This document shows positions 44,702 through 52,790 of a stretch of DNA of 64,000 nt, piece by piece. The notes beneath the pieces were generated by a model, which made no database searches, was not told where the DNA came from, and worked only from the letters and a program-made list of their open reading frames with translations. How positions within the stretch are numbered: position 1 is the first letter of the stretch; each line of letters begins with the position of its first letter. Source of the stretch: Chloracidobacterium sp. (GTDB lineage: Bacteria > Acidobacteriota > Blastocatellia > Pyrinomonadales > Pyrinomonadaceae); contig JADJRV010000001.1 in NCBI GenBank assembly GCA_016712045.1, positions 124,001 through 188,000 of the forward strand, read 5' to 3'. The position numbers and the translations under genes are program-made.

Positions 44702-46011
44702 CAGGGTTTAACGTACTCGGTCCAATGAAACAGCCATGTTGCATAAGCATTCATCAATAATGAAATGCCGCAGAGCACCCATTCGACGGGCGTAATGCGT
44801 TTCGGAGCAGTTTCAAGCATTATGACAAATATCCACGGCAGCAGAACCATAGCGTAGCGATAACCAAACTGCCAGCCGCCTGAGTTACCGTGGATCCACA
44901 GCAAAAACGTCAGCACCGCGACCGCAGTCCAGGCGGCGTATTTCAGCATTTTGTCCCGCGAACCAAACCGCCACAAAAACAATAGGAACGGGCTACCCCA
45001 TATTATCGAGCTGCTAAATCCGTTCGGCACGAGATACGGGAATGCCGATTTCCACTCCCACGATTTTATGAGCATTTCCCAAGCCTGACGCGGGATGTAA
45101 TACAGCGAAAATATTCCGTGATTGTACCAAGGCTCGGCCAAAACGCCGGGAATCCGCGAATAACCAAAATCCGTGAACGAGTAAAAGCGGACGTAATTAT
45201 ATATAAGAGTCGACACGCCTAGCACGAACGGAACCAAACAAAACCAAGCTAGCCTGCGGATCTTGTCAGAACCGCCTGCGTAAGCGGGCGGCCGGAAAGT
45301 TACATCTTTTGTGGTCTTTGTATCACCTATCTGGCCCGCTGACGCAGCGGGTTCTGCCCGGAGCAACAAATACATAAAAACCGGTGCCGTCAATAGATTT
45401 TCAGTCCGGTTGCCAAACGCCAAGGCAAAGAAAAATCCCGCGAGCAGCGGCCTGCGGTCATAGACAGTAAAATATATAGCTCCGATCTCGCCGACCATTG
45501 CGAATCCAAGCGCCAGTTGCCATGCCCCGGTAAAAGTCAGATTTGTCCAGGCAAAAGTCCCGAACAAGATCGCCATCGTCAGCAATACCTGCCTCGACCG
45601 TGTGACGTCGTACTTTGACGCGATCTTTAATAACAAAAAGCACGCGATGCCTGCGAGTACGGCCGCTATCCACGCCCCGGGCATTTGCGTGATAAATCCG
45701 AGAGCTTTGAGCAAAGCCGCCGGGATCATCGACAAAACCGCACCGAACGGAAACACCGAGTAATAAAATCCGTCGAACGGCACAAACTCATTCAACCAAG
45801 ACGGCTGCGGCTGGTTAAACGCAACCTTGCCGCCAAGCAGATTCTCGGCAACGCGAAAAGTGTAATCGTAGTGATTTTGTGGGCGTGGATTTGAGTGAAA
45901 GTAAACGAGAGCAGTCAGAAAAGAGATCAACGCCATCAAACGGCCGGAAAGCCCTCGTGGTGGCTCTGCGGCCTCTGTGTTCTCTGTGCCCTCTGTGGCT
46001 GATTTCTTCAT
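44701..46011 (-). CDS. Polytopic membrane protein, possible GT39-like glycosyltransferase, with in-frame repeat insert
   Basis: A 436-residue protein with about ten hydrophobic segments. It resembles GT-C glycosyltransferases in layout: an early loop with FRVAENLLGGKVAFNQP and FDGFYYSVFPFG. The Asp/Glu pair expected in the first loop is not certain, so the enzyme class is a guess. Two oddities are visible. The N-terminus is encoded by a short CTCTGTG-type tandem repeat (TEGTENTEAAEPP), so MALISFLTAL may be the true start. A loop near residues 215-250 carries an insert (EPAASAGQ...FRPPAYAGG) encoded by two inverted copies of the palindromic repeat also found in the glycosylase gene. It overlaps the AlbA_2 gene by 4 bases. 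Confidence 0.6.
   Translation of the reverse strand: MKKSATEGTENTEAAEPPRGLSGRLMALISFLTALVYFHSNPRPQNHYDYTFRVAENLLGGKVAFNQPQPSWLNEFVPFDGFYYSVFPFGAVLSMIPAALLKALGFITQMPGAWIAAVLAGIACFLLLKIASKYDVTRSRQVLLTMAILFGTFAWTNLTFTGAWQLALGFAMVGEIGAIYFTVYDRRPLLAGFFFALAFGNRTENLLTAPVFMYLLLRAEPAASAGQIGDTKTTKDVTFRPPAYAGGSDKIRRLAWFCLVPFVLGVSTLIYNYVRFYSFTDFGYSRIPGVLAEPWYNHGIFSLYYIPRQAWEMLIKSWEWKSAFPYLVPNGFSSSIIWGSPFLLFLWRFGSRDKMLKYAAWTAVAVLTFLLWIHGNSGGWQFGYRYAMVLLPWIFVIMLETAPKRITPVEWVLCGISLLMNAYATWLFHWTEYVKP
45265..45361. repeat. Inverted pair of the dispersed palindromic repeat, inside a coding sequence
   Basis: Left copy GTCAGAACCGCCTGCGTAAG with CGGGCGG (45265-45291) and right copy in the opposite orientation, CCCGCTGACGCAGCGGGTTC (45334-45353). 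About 40 bases lie between them. Frame is kept and no stop is created. Same family as 4976-5036. Confidence 0.65.
45962..45999. repeat. 9-bp tandem repeat (nnCTCTGTG), four copies
   Basis: GGCTCTGCG, GCCTCTGTG, TTCTCTGTG and CCCTCTGTG in tandem. In frame, it encodes the N-terminal TEG/TEN/TEA run of the membrane protein on the minus strand. Confidence 0.7.
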
Positions 46012-47303
46012 GCGGCGTAGATCTTTAGCTTAAATTCATCATTCGCAATATAGATCTCCGGCTTGCGGCCTGAGAAGCGGTTTGATTGCCGCAGGATCAT
46101 CGGCAGGCCGCCGTGCGGGACGCTGATGCCGTATTCGCGGCGGGTAAATATTGCGGAGATCTGCGGATTTAGCCGCTGCGTTATGCCGTAACGTATCGCG
46201 CGTGAGGCGGGCGGCGAGAACCCGTTCGTCCGTCGCGGGTTTATGATCTCGATCGCGCTGTCGTAAATATTGATCCGCGTGCGTATGTCACGCAGGGCGA
46301 GGTCGCGGTGCATGAGAGCATTTATTATCGCCTCCGACACGGAGTAAAAATGATACGTCCCGCGTTGTTTGGCGACTTCGTCGGTGACGAGCGTCAGTTT
46401 TCGTTTAGGCTGCTCTTTCGCAAGATCTGTGTAACGCTGAATAAAACCCATCACCATCTCATACTGCGTCAAAAGATTTCCCTTTGCCTCTATCGCTTCG
46501 ATCAACTGAGCATTACCGTTATCGCCGGAGAACCGCGCGACCGTAACATTTGAACGCGGCAGCAATTCAGCAACCCGTTCGTTCTTGCCGAACAGCAATA
46601 AAGCCGCAACAGTCGGAAAAAATTCATCCGTAGTGCCGACCGCGAGCAGCAAGTCCTTTCGCAGGAAATCCGCGGTGTTATAAAGGCTCCGGTTCGGGGC
46701 GTTGTCGTCAAATCCGCTTGCAAAAGACCACAGCAGAGCGTCGTCAAAATCCTCTTCAACCACTTCCTGCAAAGGGATGTTCTCAAAACCGAGCGGGCGC
46801 AGTTCGTCCAGCCACATCGACAGCTCTGCACGCGAAACCTCGCGTTTCTCCGCTCCAAATCGCAGATAAAAACGTCCGTCGCGGGTGCGGTACGGTTTTT
46901 TTCTGCCGTCTATATCCAACGCAACGACGCGTTTGCCGCTGTCAAAAGCGATCGTATCTATCATCGGCACTATCGCCGGCACGATCTCTTCGCGGCAGAT
47001 CCTTACAAGCTCCTGCTGCACCCATTCGGGGTTCGAAACGCCCTCGATCCTGAGCTGATCGTTGACGCCAAATATGATCGTCCCGCCGTCGGTGTTTGCC
47101 AGAGCGACAATGCCCTGCGCGATCCGCTCCGAATTTGACAGCTTTACCTTGAGCTCAAGATAAGTGTCCTCGCCGCCGCGTATCAGCCGCAGCAGCTCCG
47201 TCCGGGTCGTCGTCGGGGCCGATTGATTAACTAGATATTCCTGTAAGCTGGAGTCATCTGAGGATTCAAAACGCTGCGTGTGACGAAACTTTCTTCTCGG
47301 CAT
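46008..47303 (-). CDS. AlbA_2 (Schlafen-type) domain protein with ATP-binding-like C-terminus
   Basis: A 431-residue protein. The N-terminal domain (residues about 30-160) is AlbA_2 (PF04326): GGEDTYLELKVKLSN, IVALANTDGGTIIFGVND and DGRFYLRFGAEKREVS. The C-terminal half matches the HATPase_c_4-type putative ATP-binding helicase region common in these proteins (ISEAIINALMHRDLA, IINPRRTNGF). Such proteins are annotated as putative transcriptional regulators; bacterial AlbA_2 proteins also appear in defence islands. Here the gene sits at the head of a small operon with two membrane proteins, which does not itself suggest defence. Confidence 0.82.
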   Translation of the reverse strand: MPRRKFRHTQRFESSDDSSLQEYLVNQSAPTTTRTELLRLIRGGEDTYLELKVKLSNSERIAQGIVALANTDGGTIIFGVNDQLRIEGVSNPEWVQQELVRICREEIVPAIVPMIDTIAFDSGKRVVALDIDGRKKPYRTRDGRFYLRFGAEKREVSRAELSMWLDELRPLGFENIPLQEVVEEDFDDALLWSFASGFDDNAPNRSLYNTADFLRKDLLLAVGTTDEFFPTVAALLLFGKNERVAELLPRSNVTVARFSGDNGNAQLIEAIEAKGNLLTQYEMVMGFIQRYTDLAKEQPKRKLTLVTDEVAKQRGTYHFYSVSEAIINALMHRDLALRDIRTRINIYDSAIEIINPRRTNGFSPPASRAIRYGITQRLNPQISAIFTRREYGISVPHGGLPMILRQSNRFSGRKPEIYIANDEFKLKIYAA

Positions 47304-47447
47304 CAGGTTTTGGCGTCCGGATTTGTGTAAAGACGGCGACGCGACCGCCCGAGTGTAAGGAGAACACTACTGGTTTTCAAACATTCAACAAAACTATTGA
47401 AACATTGAAACAGGAAATTGTAAATTTCAAAGCCTGACAAACTCCTA

Positions 47448-47672
47448 TTACCGGCGGGTTCGGAATAGGCCGGCGAGAACGACCGCTTCTATAGCAGCAA
47501 AGAAGAGGAAACTGACGGACGCGGACATGCGGGCTTTGGCGTGTTGTTCGGCGGTCGGGAACATTTCCAACGAACCGTAAATAAATCCGAGCACCGACAA
47601 GACAAGCGGAACTGTCAGCACCACTGCCACAGCCCACAAAACCAACCTAAGCCCTTTACCCGCTTCGCTCAT
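47448..47672 (-). CDS. Small two-helix membrane protein
   Basis: A 74-residue protein with two hydrophobic segments (LVLWAVAVVLTVPLVLSVLG and VSFLFFAAIEAVVLAGLF) separated by a polar loop, ending FRTRR (positive inside). Codon use fits the neighbours. No named family is recognised. It lies between the lipoprotein gene and the AlbA_2 gene on the same strand. Confidence 0.55.
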   Translation of the reverse strand: MSEAGKGLRLVLWAVAVVLTVPLVLSVLGFIYGSLEMFPTAEQHAKARMSASVSFLFFAAIEAVVLAGLFRTRR

Positions 47673-47714
47673 TACCTATTGAACGGTCTCGCGGCCCCCG
47701 ACGTGCAATCACAG

Positions 47715-48344
47715 CTACTTACATTGCTCATCTGAGCCCTTGAATATTGCTGAGTCGATAATCCGCCCGCTGGCGGTCTGGCCGTCGGGGTTGTCTTTGG
47801 GGTAGAGGGTCAGGACGGCCCAGACGCGGCTGTCGGTGCCCATTTTGTAGATACAGCAGCCGCGGACCTCATACGGTTTGCCGTTGCGGGTAAATGTGCC
47901 GTTGTATTTTGCGTTTGTGTCGGAACGGATATCGAGCGTGTAGTTTAGATCGGGAACCTGGCGTTTGAGAGCGGCCATGCTGGTGTCGGCAAGCTCTTTG
48001 ATGGTGAATTTTTTCTTGCCGGTCGGCACCAGCTCACTGTACGAAGAGTTAAACCCTGCCTCGTCATACGAATGTATGTGCATCGCGGAAAATACTGACT
48101 TATAGCTCGCTGGCAGCGGCGGCGTCTGGTCTTTTGGCTCCGCGGGCAGATCAACTTTTATGTCCGTGCCCGCTAGGTCGTAGGTTTTCCATTCTTTACC
48201 CGCGAGCGTGAAAGTTTTTGGCCCGTCGGTCGTGACGGGAGGCTTTTCCTTGTCCTTATTAGCCAGCTCGCTGATCTGTTTGCAGCCCAAAACCGCCGCG
48301 AAAATAAAGATGATAACCGGTAGTAATTTTGTCTTTACCGTCAT
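47715..48344 (-). CDS. Lipoprotein of unknown function
   Basis: A 209-residue lipoprotein. Start taken at ATG 48344 after GGAGGATC. The signal TKLLPVIIFIFAAVLGC ends in a lipobox Cys near residue 20. The mature part has two halves: a short charged linker with TLAGKEWKTYDLAGTDIKVD, then a mixed alpha/beta domain resembling PsbP/DUF1795-type folds (VDLPAEPKD, YTLDIRSDTNAKYNG, VWAVLTLYPKD). That pattern suggests a small binding protein anchored at the membrane; no ligand is known. Confidence 0.7.
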   Translation of the reverse strand: MTVKTKLLPVIIFIFAAVLGCKQISELANKDKEKPPVTTDGPKTFTLAGKEWKTYDLAGTDIKVDLPAEPKDQTPPLPASYKSVFSAMHIHSYDEAGFNSSYSELVPTGKKKFTIKELADTSMAALKRQVPDLNYTLDIRSDTNAKYNGTFTRNGKPYEVRGCCIYKMGTDSRVWAVLTLYPKDNPDGQTASGRIIDSAIFKGSDEQCK

Positions 48345-48444
48345 TGTGTCTGATCCTCCGCGAGGGAAATGTAACACGATTGGCCCTGAGCGGCAAAAGC
48401 GGCGTTGACATCCGCATCATTTCGTCCGATTATTAGGCAGCGCT

Positions 48445-49008
48445 ATGGCAGACGCCAACCACACGATCGCATACATAGGACTCGGCTCAAATCTCGGCGA
48501 CCGCGCCGGAAATTTGCTGCTCGCTGTGCGTGCGCTGATGGAGGCTAGTTTTTGTGTCGATAAACTGTCGGCGATCTATGAGACCGAGCCGCTCGAGATC
48601 GAGAGCGAGGTCAATTTTTTGAATATGGTCGCCGAGATACACGTAACAAACGTAAGCGCTTCGCAAATGATGGCCCGACTGCTGCGTATCGAATACCTGC
48701 TCGGGCGGCGTGATAAGACCGTTAAAAAGCCCCGCACCGCCGATCTCGATATACTTTTTTTTGGCGATCAGCAGATGACATCCGAATTTATCACGCTGCC
48801 GCACCCGCGGCTCCACCTTCGCAAATTTGTCCTCGTCCCGCTAAATGAGATCGCACCAAATTTTGTCCATCCGATATTGCAAACTGAGATCGGCGAACTT
48901 CTTGCAAAAGTCGATGACACAAGCGAGGTAAAACGCTGGAACCCTAAACTTTCTTTCGACTTACTACCGACTACTGACTTCCAACTACCGGCTTCCACAT
49001 ATTGCTAG
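48445..49008 (+). CDS. folK: 2-amino-4-hydroxy-6-hydroxymethyldihydropteridine pyrophosphokinase
   Basis: Transfers pyrophosphate from ATP to the pterin in folate synthesis. Family motifs: YIGLGSNLGDR at the N-terminus, ETEPLEIESEVNFLNMV in the middle, and RTADLDILFFGD with LPHPRLHLRKFVLVPL, where the Asp pair binds magnesium. At 187 residues it is about 25 longer than E. coli HPPK; the extra C-terminal tail (LLPTTDFQLPAS) reads like a translated intergenic repeat. It is followed by panB and panC, a pairing of folate and pantothenate genes seen in many bacteria because panB uses methylenetetrahydrofolate. Confidence 0.95.
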   Translation: MADANHTIAYIGLGSNLGDRAGNLLLAVRALMEASFCVDKLSAIYETEPLEIESEVNFLNMVAEIHVTNVSASQMMARLLRIEYLLGRRDKTVKKPRTADLDILFFGDQQMTSEFITLPHPRLHLRKFVLVPLNEIAPNFVHPILQTEIGELLAKVDDTSEVKRWNPKLSFDLLPTTDFQLPASTYC

Positions 49009-49046
49009 ACTAAATGCACATGAACGGCTATTCTTGATTCAACTTT

Positions 49047-49904
49047 ATGGCATATCTTCAACCCGACAAAGAGGGCAAAGTTTACCTGCCGGCTATCCGT
49101 GCGGCTAAGGAACGCGGCGAAAAACTCGTCTGTCTAACGGCGTACGATTATCCGACCGCCCGCATCGTCGACGAAGCCGGCGTCGATATGATCCTCGTCG
49201 GTGACAGCATGGGCAACGTCATCCACGGCTATGGCAACACCATTCCCGTTTCGCTGGACGAAATAATCTCAGCCTGTATCGCCGTAAAACGCGGCACCGA
49301 GCGGGCAATGGTCATAGCCGATATGCCGTTTGGCACATATCATGTAAATGAGGACGACAGCGTCAAAAATGCGTTGCGGCTGATGAAATACGGCGGTGCC
49401 GAGGCGGTGAAACTTGAAGGGGGCCGCAACCGTGTCGAACTCGTCAAACGGCTTGTAAACGAAGAGATCCCGGTCGTCGCACACATCGGCCTGACGCCGC
49501 AGTCAGTCTATAAAATGGGCGGCTACCGCGTACAAGGCCGAACTGCCGAGCAGGCCAAATTACTCATCGAAGACGCTAAAATGCTTGAGGACGCAGGAGC
49601 TTTTGCCATTGTTCTAGAACTAGTCCCGCGTGAGGTCGCCGCGATGATAACCGCCGAGCTCGAAATGTCTACCATCGGTATCGGAGCGGGTTTAGACTGC
49701 GACATTCAGGTGCTGGTCCTGCACGATCTGGTCGGCATGACATTCGGCCGCCAGCCGCGCTTTGTCCGCCAATACGCCAGCGTCCGCGACGTTATGACCG
49801 ACGCGATCCACAAATGGACAGCCGACGTAAAATCCGGGGCGTACCCAAGCGATCAGGAATCGTACGGTTTGACCGACGAAACCAAGAAAGAAATGAGCGC
49901 CTAA
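49047..49904 (+). CDS. panB: 3-methyl-2-oxobutanoate hydroxymethyltransferase
   Basis: The first step of pantothenate synthesis: transfers a hydroxymethyl group from methylenetetrahydrofolate to ketoisovalerate. 285 residues, normal length. The TIM-barrel motifs are complete: VCLTAYDYPTARIVDEAGVD, ILVGDSMGNV with the metal-binding Asp, VIADMPFGTY, KLEGG, and the catalytic Glu region FAIVLELVPREVA. It is in operon with folK upstream and panC immediately downstream. Confidence 0.96.
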   Translation: MAYLQPDKEGKVYLPAIRAAKERGEKLVCLTAYDYPTARIVDEAGVDMILVGDSMGNVIHGYGNTIPVSLDEIISACIAVKRGTERAMVIADMPFGTYHVNEDDSVKNALRLMKYGGAEAVKLEGGRNRVELVKRLVNEEIPVVAHIGLTPQSVYKMGGYRVQGRTAEQAKLLIEDAKMLEDAGAFAIVLELVPREVAAMITAELEMSTIGIGAGLDCDIQVLVLHDLVGMTFGRQPRFVRQYASVRDVMTDAIHKWTADVKSGAYPSDQESYGLTDETKKEMSA

Positions 49905-50759
49905 ATGGAGATCATTAACCGACGGCAGCGGATGTTTTCGATCGCACGCAAACTGCGTCGCGAGACTAAAACCGTCGGTTTTGTTCCGACAATGGGAGCT
50001 TTGCACGCCGGACATCTTGCTTTGGTTCAGGAATGCCGGCAGAGATGCGATGTGGTCATCGTGTCGATATTTGTTAACCCGACGCAGTTTAACCAGTCAC
50101 AAGATCTCGAAAAATACCCGCGTGACCTGACCGCTGACGCCGCAATGCTGTCGGAGTATGATGTCGATTACATATACGCCCCCGAAGCGGATGAGATCTA
50201 TCCCGAGGGCTTTTCGACCTCTGTAAATGTCGAGGGTCTCACCGACACGCTTGAGGGCGAATCGCGGCCTGGCCATTTTCGCGGTGTCGCGACCGTCGTC
50301 ACTATTCTCTTTAATACGATTCGCCCGGATCATGCATTTTTTGGTCAAAAAGACGCCCAACAAGTCGCCGTCATCAAACGCCTGACTCGCGACTTAGGAT
50401 TTGAAATGGAGATCGTAGTCGTACCGACCGTGCGCGAAGAATCTGGCCTCGCGATGTCTTCACGCAACGAACGTTTATCCGACGAAGAACGCGAAAAAGC
50501 CGCAATAATCATCGAGGCTCTTCGCGAAGCCAAACTCGCATTCAAAAAAGGCGAACGAAATGCGTCAGATCTCACTCAAATCGTCAAAAATCGGATTGAG
50601 ACCGAGCCGCTCGCAAAGATCGATTATATTTCGATTGTAGATCGCGAAACGCTGCAACCTGTTGATAAGATTGGAGATGAAGAGACTTTGATCGCCGTTG
50701 CGGTCGCTTTTGGTGACATTCGGCTGATCGATAACGTGATACTTAATCGAAAGCAGTAG
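49905..50759 (+). CDS. panC: Pantothenate synthetase
   Basis: Condenses pantoate with beta-alanine using ATP. 284 residues. The nucleotidyltransferase motif is MGALHAGHLALV (the HIGH equivalent), followed by SIFVNPTQFNQSQDLEKYPR, FFGQKDAQQVAVIKR and MSSRNERLS (the KMSKS equivalent). The ATG follows the panB stop without any gap, so translation is coupled. Confidence 0.96.
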   Translation: MEIINRRQRMFSIARKLRRETKTVGFVPTMGALHAGHLALVQECRQRCDVVIVSIFVNPTQFNQSQDLEKYPRDLTADAAMLSEYDVDYIYAPEADEIYPEGFSTSVNVEGLTDTLEGESRPGHFRGVATVVTILFNTIRPDHAFFGQKDAQQVAVIKRLTRDLGFEMEIVVVPTVREESGLAMSSRNERLSDEEREKAAIIIEALREAKLAFKKGERNASDLTQIVKNRIETEPLAKIDYISIVDRETLQPVDKIGDEETLIAVAVAFGDIRLIDNVILNRKQ

Positions 50760-50820
50760 TTTGGTCTCAAACTTGCATCTAATTACTGTGAGACGCTCCA
50801 GATGGAGGTTTCATAACATT

Positions 50821-51327
50821 ATGAAAACGATAAAAAGTTTCATTTCAATTTCGGCTCTCACGGTTATTTTGTCGGTTGCTGCGTTTTCGCAGACCGTTCT
50901 GACATCGCTCGACGGCTCACGTGTTGACGTTGAGGCTCAGACGGGTAAAGTGGTTGTTTTGGCTGTGGGTGCCGCTTGGTTGCCGCTGTCATCGAAACAG
51001 GCGGATTACACAAATGCGTTGATCAAGAAATACGCGGGCAAAAATGTCGTCTTCTATTTCGTCGCGACCGACTCGGCCAACGCTAAGTCGCAAAACTTTA
51101 GGAGCACTGAGGACATTCGTAAGTTTGCTTTTACGAACAAGCTGAGTATCCCTATTCTTCGCGATCCGGACGGCACGGCAACGCTGAAAAAATACGAGAT
51201 CGATCAGGTTCCGTCTTTCGTAATCCTTAACAAGAACGGCGACCGCGTCGGTGAACCTTTTGGCGGCATCGACCCGAAATACGACATCACGATACCGATC
51301 TCTAAGGCTATCGATAGATTGCTGTAA
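50821..51327 (+). CDS. Secreted thioredoxin-fold (TlpA/redoxin-like) protein lacking CxxC
   Basis: A 168-residue protein with a signal peptide (MKTIKSFISISALTVILSVA, ending FSQ). The mature part has the thioredoxin/redoxin layout: KVVVLAVGAAWLPLSSKQAD at the position of the active-site helix, NVVFYFVATDS, then VPSFVILNKNGDRVG with the cis-Pro. The usual WCxxC is replaced by WLPLS, so it has no redox-active cysteine pair. It may be a structural or binding relative of TlpA rather than an oxidoreductase. It is monocistronic, with a terminator after it. Confidence 0.78.
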   Translation: MKTIKSFISISALTVILSVAAFSQTVLTSLDGSRVDVEAQTGKVVVLAVGAAWLPLSSKQADYTNALIKKYAGKNVVFYFVATDSANAKSQNFRSTEDIRKFAFTNKLSIPILRDPDGTATLKKYEIDQVPSFVILNKNGDRVGEPFGGIDPKYDITIPISKAIDRLL

Positions 51328-51350
51328 GATCTAAACTGATTCGGTTGGAT

Positions 51351-51381
51351 AAGAGTCGGGCTAAATGCCCGGCTCTTTTTA
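51351..51381. terminator. Bidirectional terminator between the redoxin-like and maf genes
   Basis: An 11-bp stem AAGAGTCGGGC/GCCCGGCTCTT (one G-U pair) with loop TAAAT and a T5 tail. The genes on either side converge. Confidence 0.9.
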
Positions 51382-51936
51382 TTTTAGTAGTTGATAAACC
51401 AAGCTTATGGGCAAGCCAACGACGTTCCAATAATCGCCCTCGATGCCCTCTATAAATAGGGCCGCTTGAGCCTGTACGGCATAAGCCCCGGCCTTATCAA
51501 GAGGATCACCGCGTTCCGCCAGGAAAGCAACTTCTTGGTCGGTCATTGGTGCAAACTTTACTCGCGTTCGCTGAAGATCGGACCTCGTCTCGCCGTTCTG
51601 AACAACTGCAACACCAGTCAAAACCTCGTGCCAATTCCCCGCCAACATCGTTAACATCCGCACCGCATCATCCGAATCTGCCGGCTTTCCGATGATGTGT
51701 CCATCGATCACGACTGTGGTGTCAGCACCCAGAACGGTCCGCCGGGTATAATGCACGGCAACAGCCTCTGCCTTTTCGCGGGCCAAACGGACGACATAAT
51801 CTTCCGGTGATTCGCCAACGCGTTCGCTCTCGTCAATATCGGCGACGTGCTTGGTAAATTCCCATCCTACAGAAATTAATATCTCTGAGCGGCGCGGGCT
51901 GCCCGATGCAAGTATCAATTTTGGAAGTTCGTTCAT
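51379..51936 (-). CDS. maf: Maf-like nucleoside triphosphate pyrophosphatase
   Basis: A 185-residue protein that hydrolyses non-canonical or methylated nucleotides such as dTTP or m5U triphosphates, depending on subfamily. Start chosen at ATG 51936, which gives MNELPKLILASGSPRRSEIL, the family N-terminus; the frame extends further upstream without homology. Other motifs: VVRLAREKAEAV, VLGADTTVVIDGHIIGKP and, near the C-terminus, DKAGAYAVQ with the conserved Asp-Lys-Ala. It is divergent from the dciA-like gene (38-base gap) and convergent with the redoxin-like gene. Confidence 0.92.
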   Translation of the reverse strand: MNELPKLILASGSPRRSEILISVGWEFTKHVADIDESERVGESPEDYVVRLAREKAEAVAVHYTRRTVLGADTTVVIDGHIIGKPADSDDAVRMLTMLAGNWHEVLTGVAVVQNGETRSDLQRTRVKFAPMTDQEVAFLAERGDPLDKAGAYAVQAQAALFIEGIEGDYWNVVGLPISLVYQLLK

Positions 51937-51974
51937 CTCGTCTAAAATGATAGTTGATTGGCGGTAAATGACAA

Positions 51975-52426
51975 ATGGAGCAGGTTTTTGGTGCAATTCC
52001 GTCCGTGCTAAACGGGCTAGCGTTGAACGGCGATGTCGAAGAGGCCGTAGTATTCGCCGCATGGAAACGATGTGCCGGTGAGCTGCTCAACGAACGCACA
52101 ACCGCGATAGAGTTTTTTGAAAACCGTTTGATCGTCGCAGTTACTGACAGGACTTGGCAACGGCATCTTGAGGATCTGAGTCCGCAGATGCTGTACAAGA
52201 TAAACTCTTCGCTTGGTGATGGAACGGTTAAATTTATCGAGTTTCGCGTTGATGAAAGGGTCGTAAATGCGTCTCGTGAACATAAAACGGCATCGATAGA
52301 AACTGTCGCTCCCGCAAGGTTTCTGAATCATTGAACAAAGCCGCTGAGGCCATTGGTGATGTGGCACTCAGACAACAATTTTTGAGTGCGGCCGCTGAGT
52401 ATTTGGAACGACAAAAACAAGACTAG
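51975..52426 (+). CDS. DUF721/DciA-like protein, probable frameshift
   Basis: The first 119 residues read as a DUF721/DciA protein: VVFAAWKRCAGELLNERTTA, NRLIVAVTDRTWQRHLEDLS and a KFIEFRVDE strand. DciA proteins bind the replicative helicase and help load it. The frame stops at 52334, but from 52331 the next frame reads LNKAAEAIGDVALRQQFLSA and ends at 52426, 3 bases before gatC. That tail is typical of DUF721 proteins, so one base appears to be missing near 52329-52331. It is the first gene of a run with gatC and gatA. Confidence 0.75.
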
Positions 52427-52429
52427 CTT

Positions 52430-52714
52430 ATGGACGTAAGAAAGATCGCAAAACTCGCACACCTCGAGATCTCTGACGCAGAGGTCGCTCTTTACACGCC
52501 GCAGATGGCGGATATCGTAAAGTATGTCGAGCAGCTCAATGAGCTTGATACCGATGATATCGAGCCGATGCTCGGCGGACTGACCACCGAGGGCGAAACA
52601 ACGCTGACCATTCGCGAAGACTTAGTCCAGCCATCGCTTGGACAGAAAGCCGCGTTGAGTGAAGCTCCATCCGGCGTCGCCGGGCATTTTCAGGTGCCAA
52701 AGGTGCTGTCGTAA
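52430..52714 (+). CDS. gatC: Aspartyl/glutamyl-tRNA amidotransferase subunit C
   Basis: A 94-residue linker subunit of the GatCAB complex that makes Gln-tRNA(Gln) and Asn-tRNA(Asn) by transamidation. Normal length. It starts MDVRKIAKLAHLEISDAEVA, has YVEQLNELDTDDIEPML in the middle, and ends FQVPKVLS, all as in the family. The ATG is 3 bases after the corrected dciA stop. A small lipoprotein gene lies between it and gatA. Confidence 0.93.
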   Translation: MDVRKIAKLAHLEISDAEVALYTPQMADIVKYVEQLNELDTDDIEPMLGGLTTEGETTLTIREDLVQPSLGQKAALSEAPSGVAGHFQVPKVLS

Positions 52715-52790
52715 TGCAAAATTCAAAACGAACAATGCAAAATCTGGCTTTCATATTGTGCATTGTGCAGTGTGCATTCTTCATTGCCTC
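52714..52790. repeat. Repeat-like sequence that encodes a lipoprotein signal peptide
   Basis: TGCAAAATTCAAAACGAACA and TGCAAAATC on the left face ATTGTGCATTGTGCAGTGTG on the right, giving partial dyad symmetry. I recall similar GCAAAATTC/TTGTGCATTG stretches as frequent intergenic repeats. Here it encodes the first 26 residues of the next gene. Confidence 0.4.
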
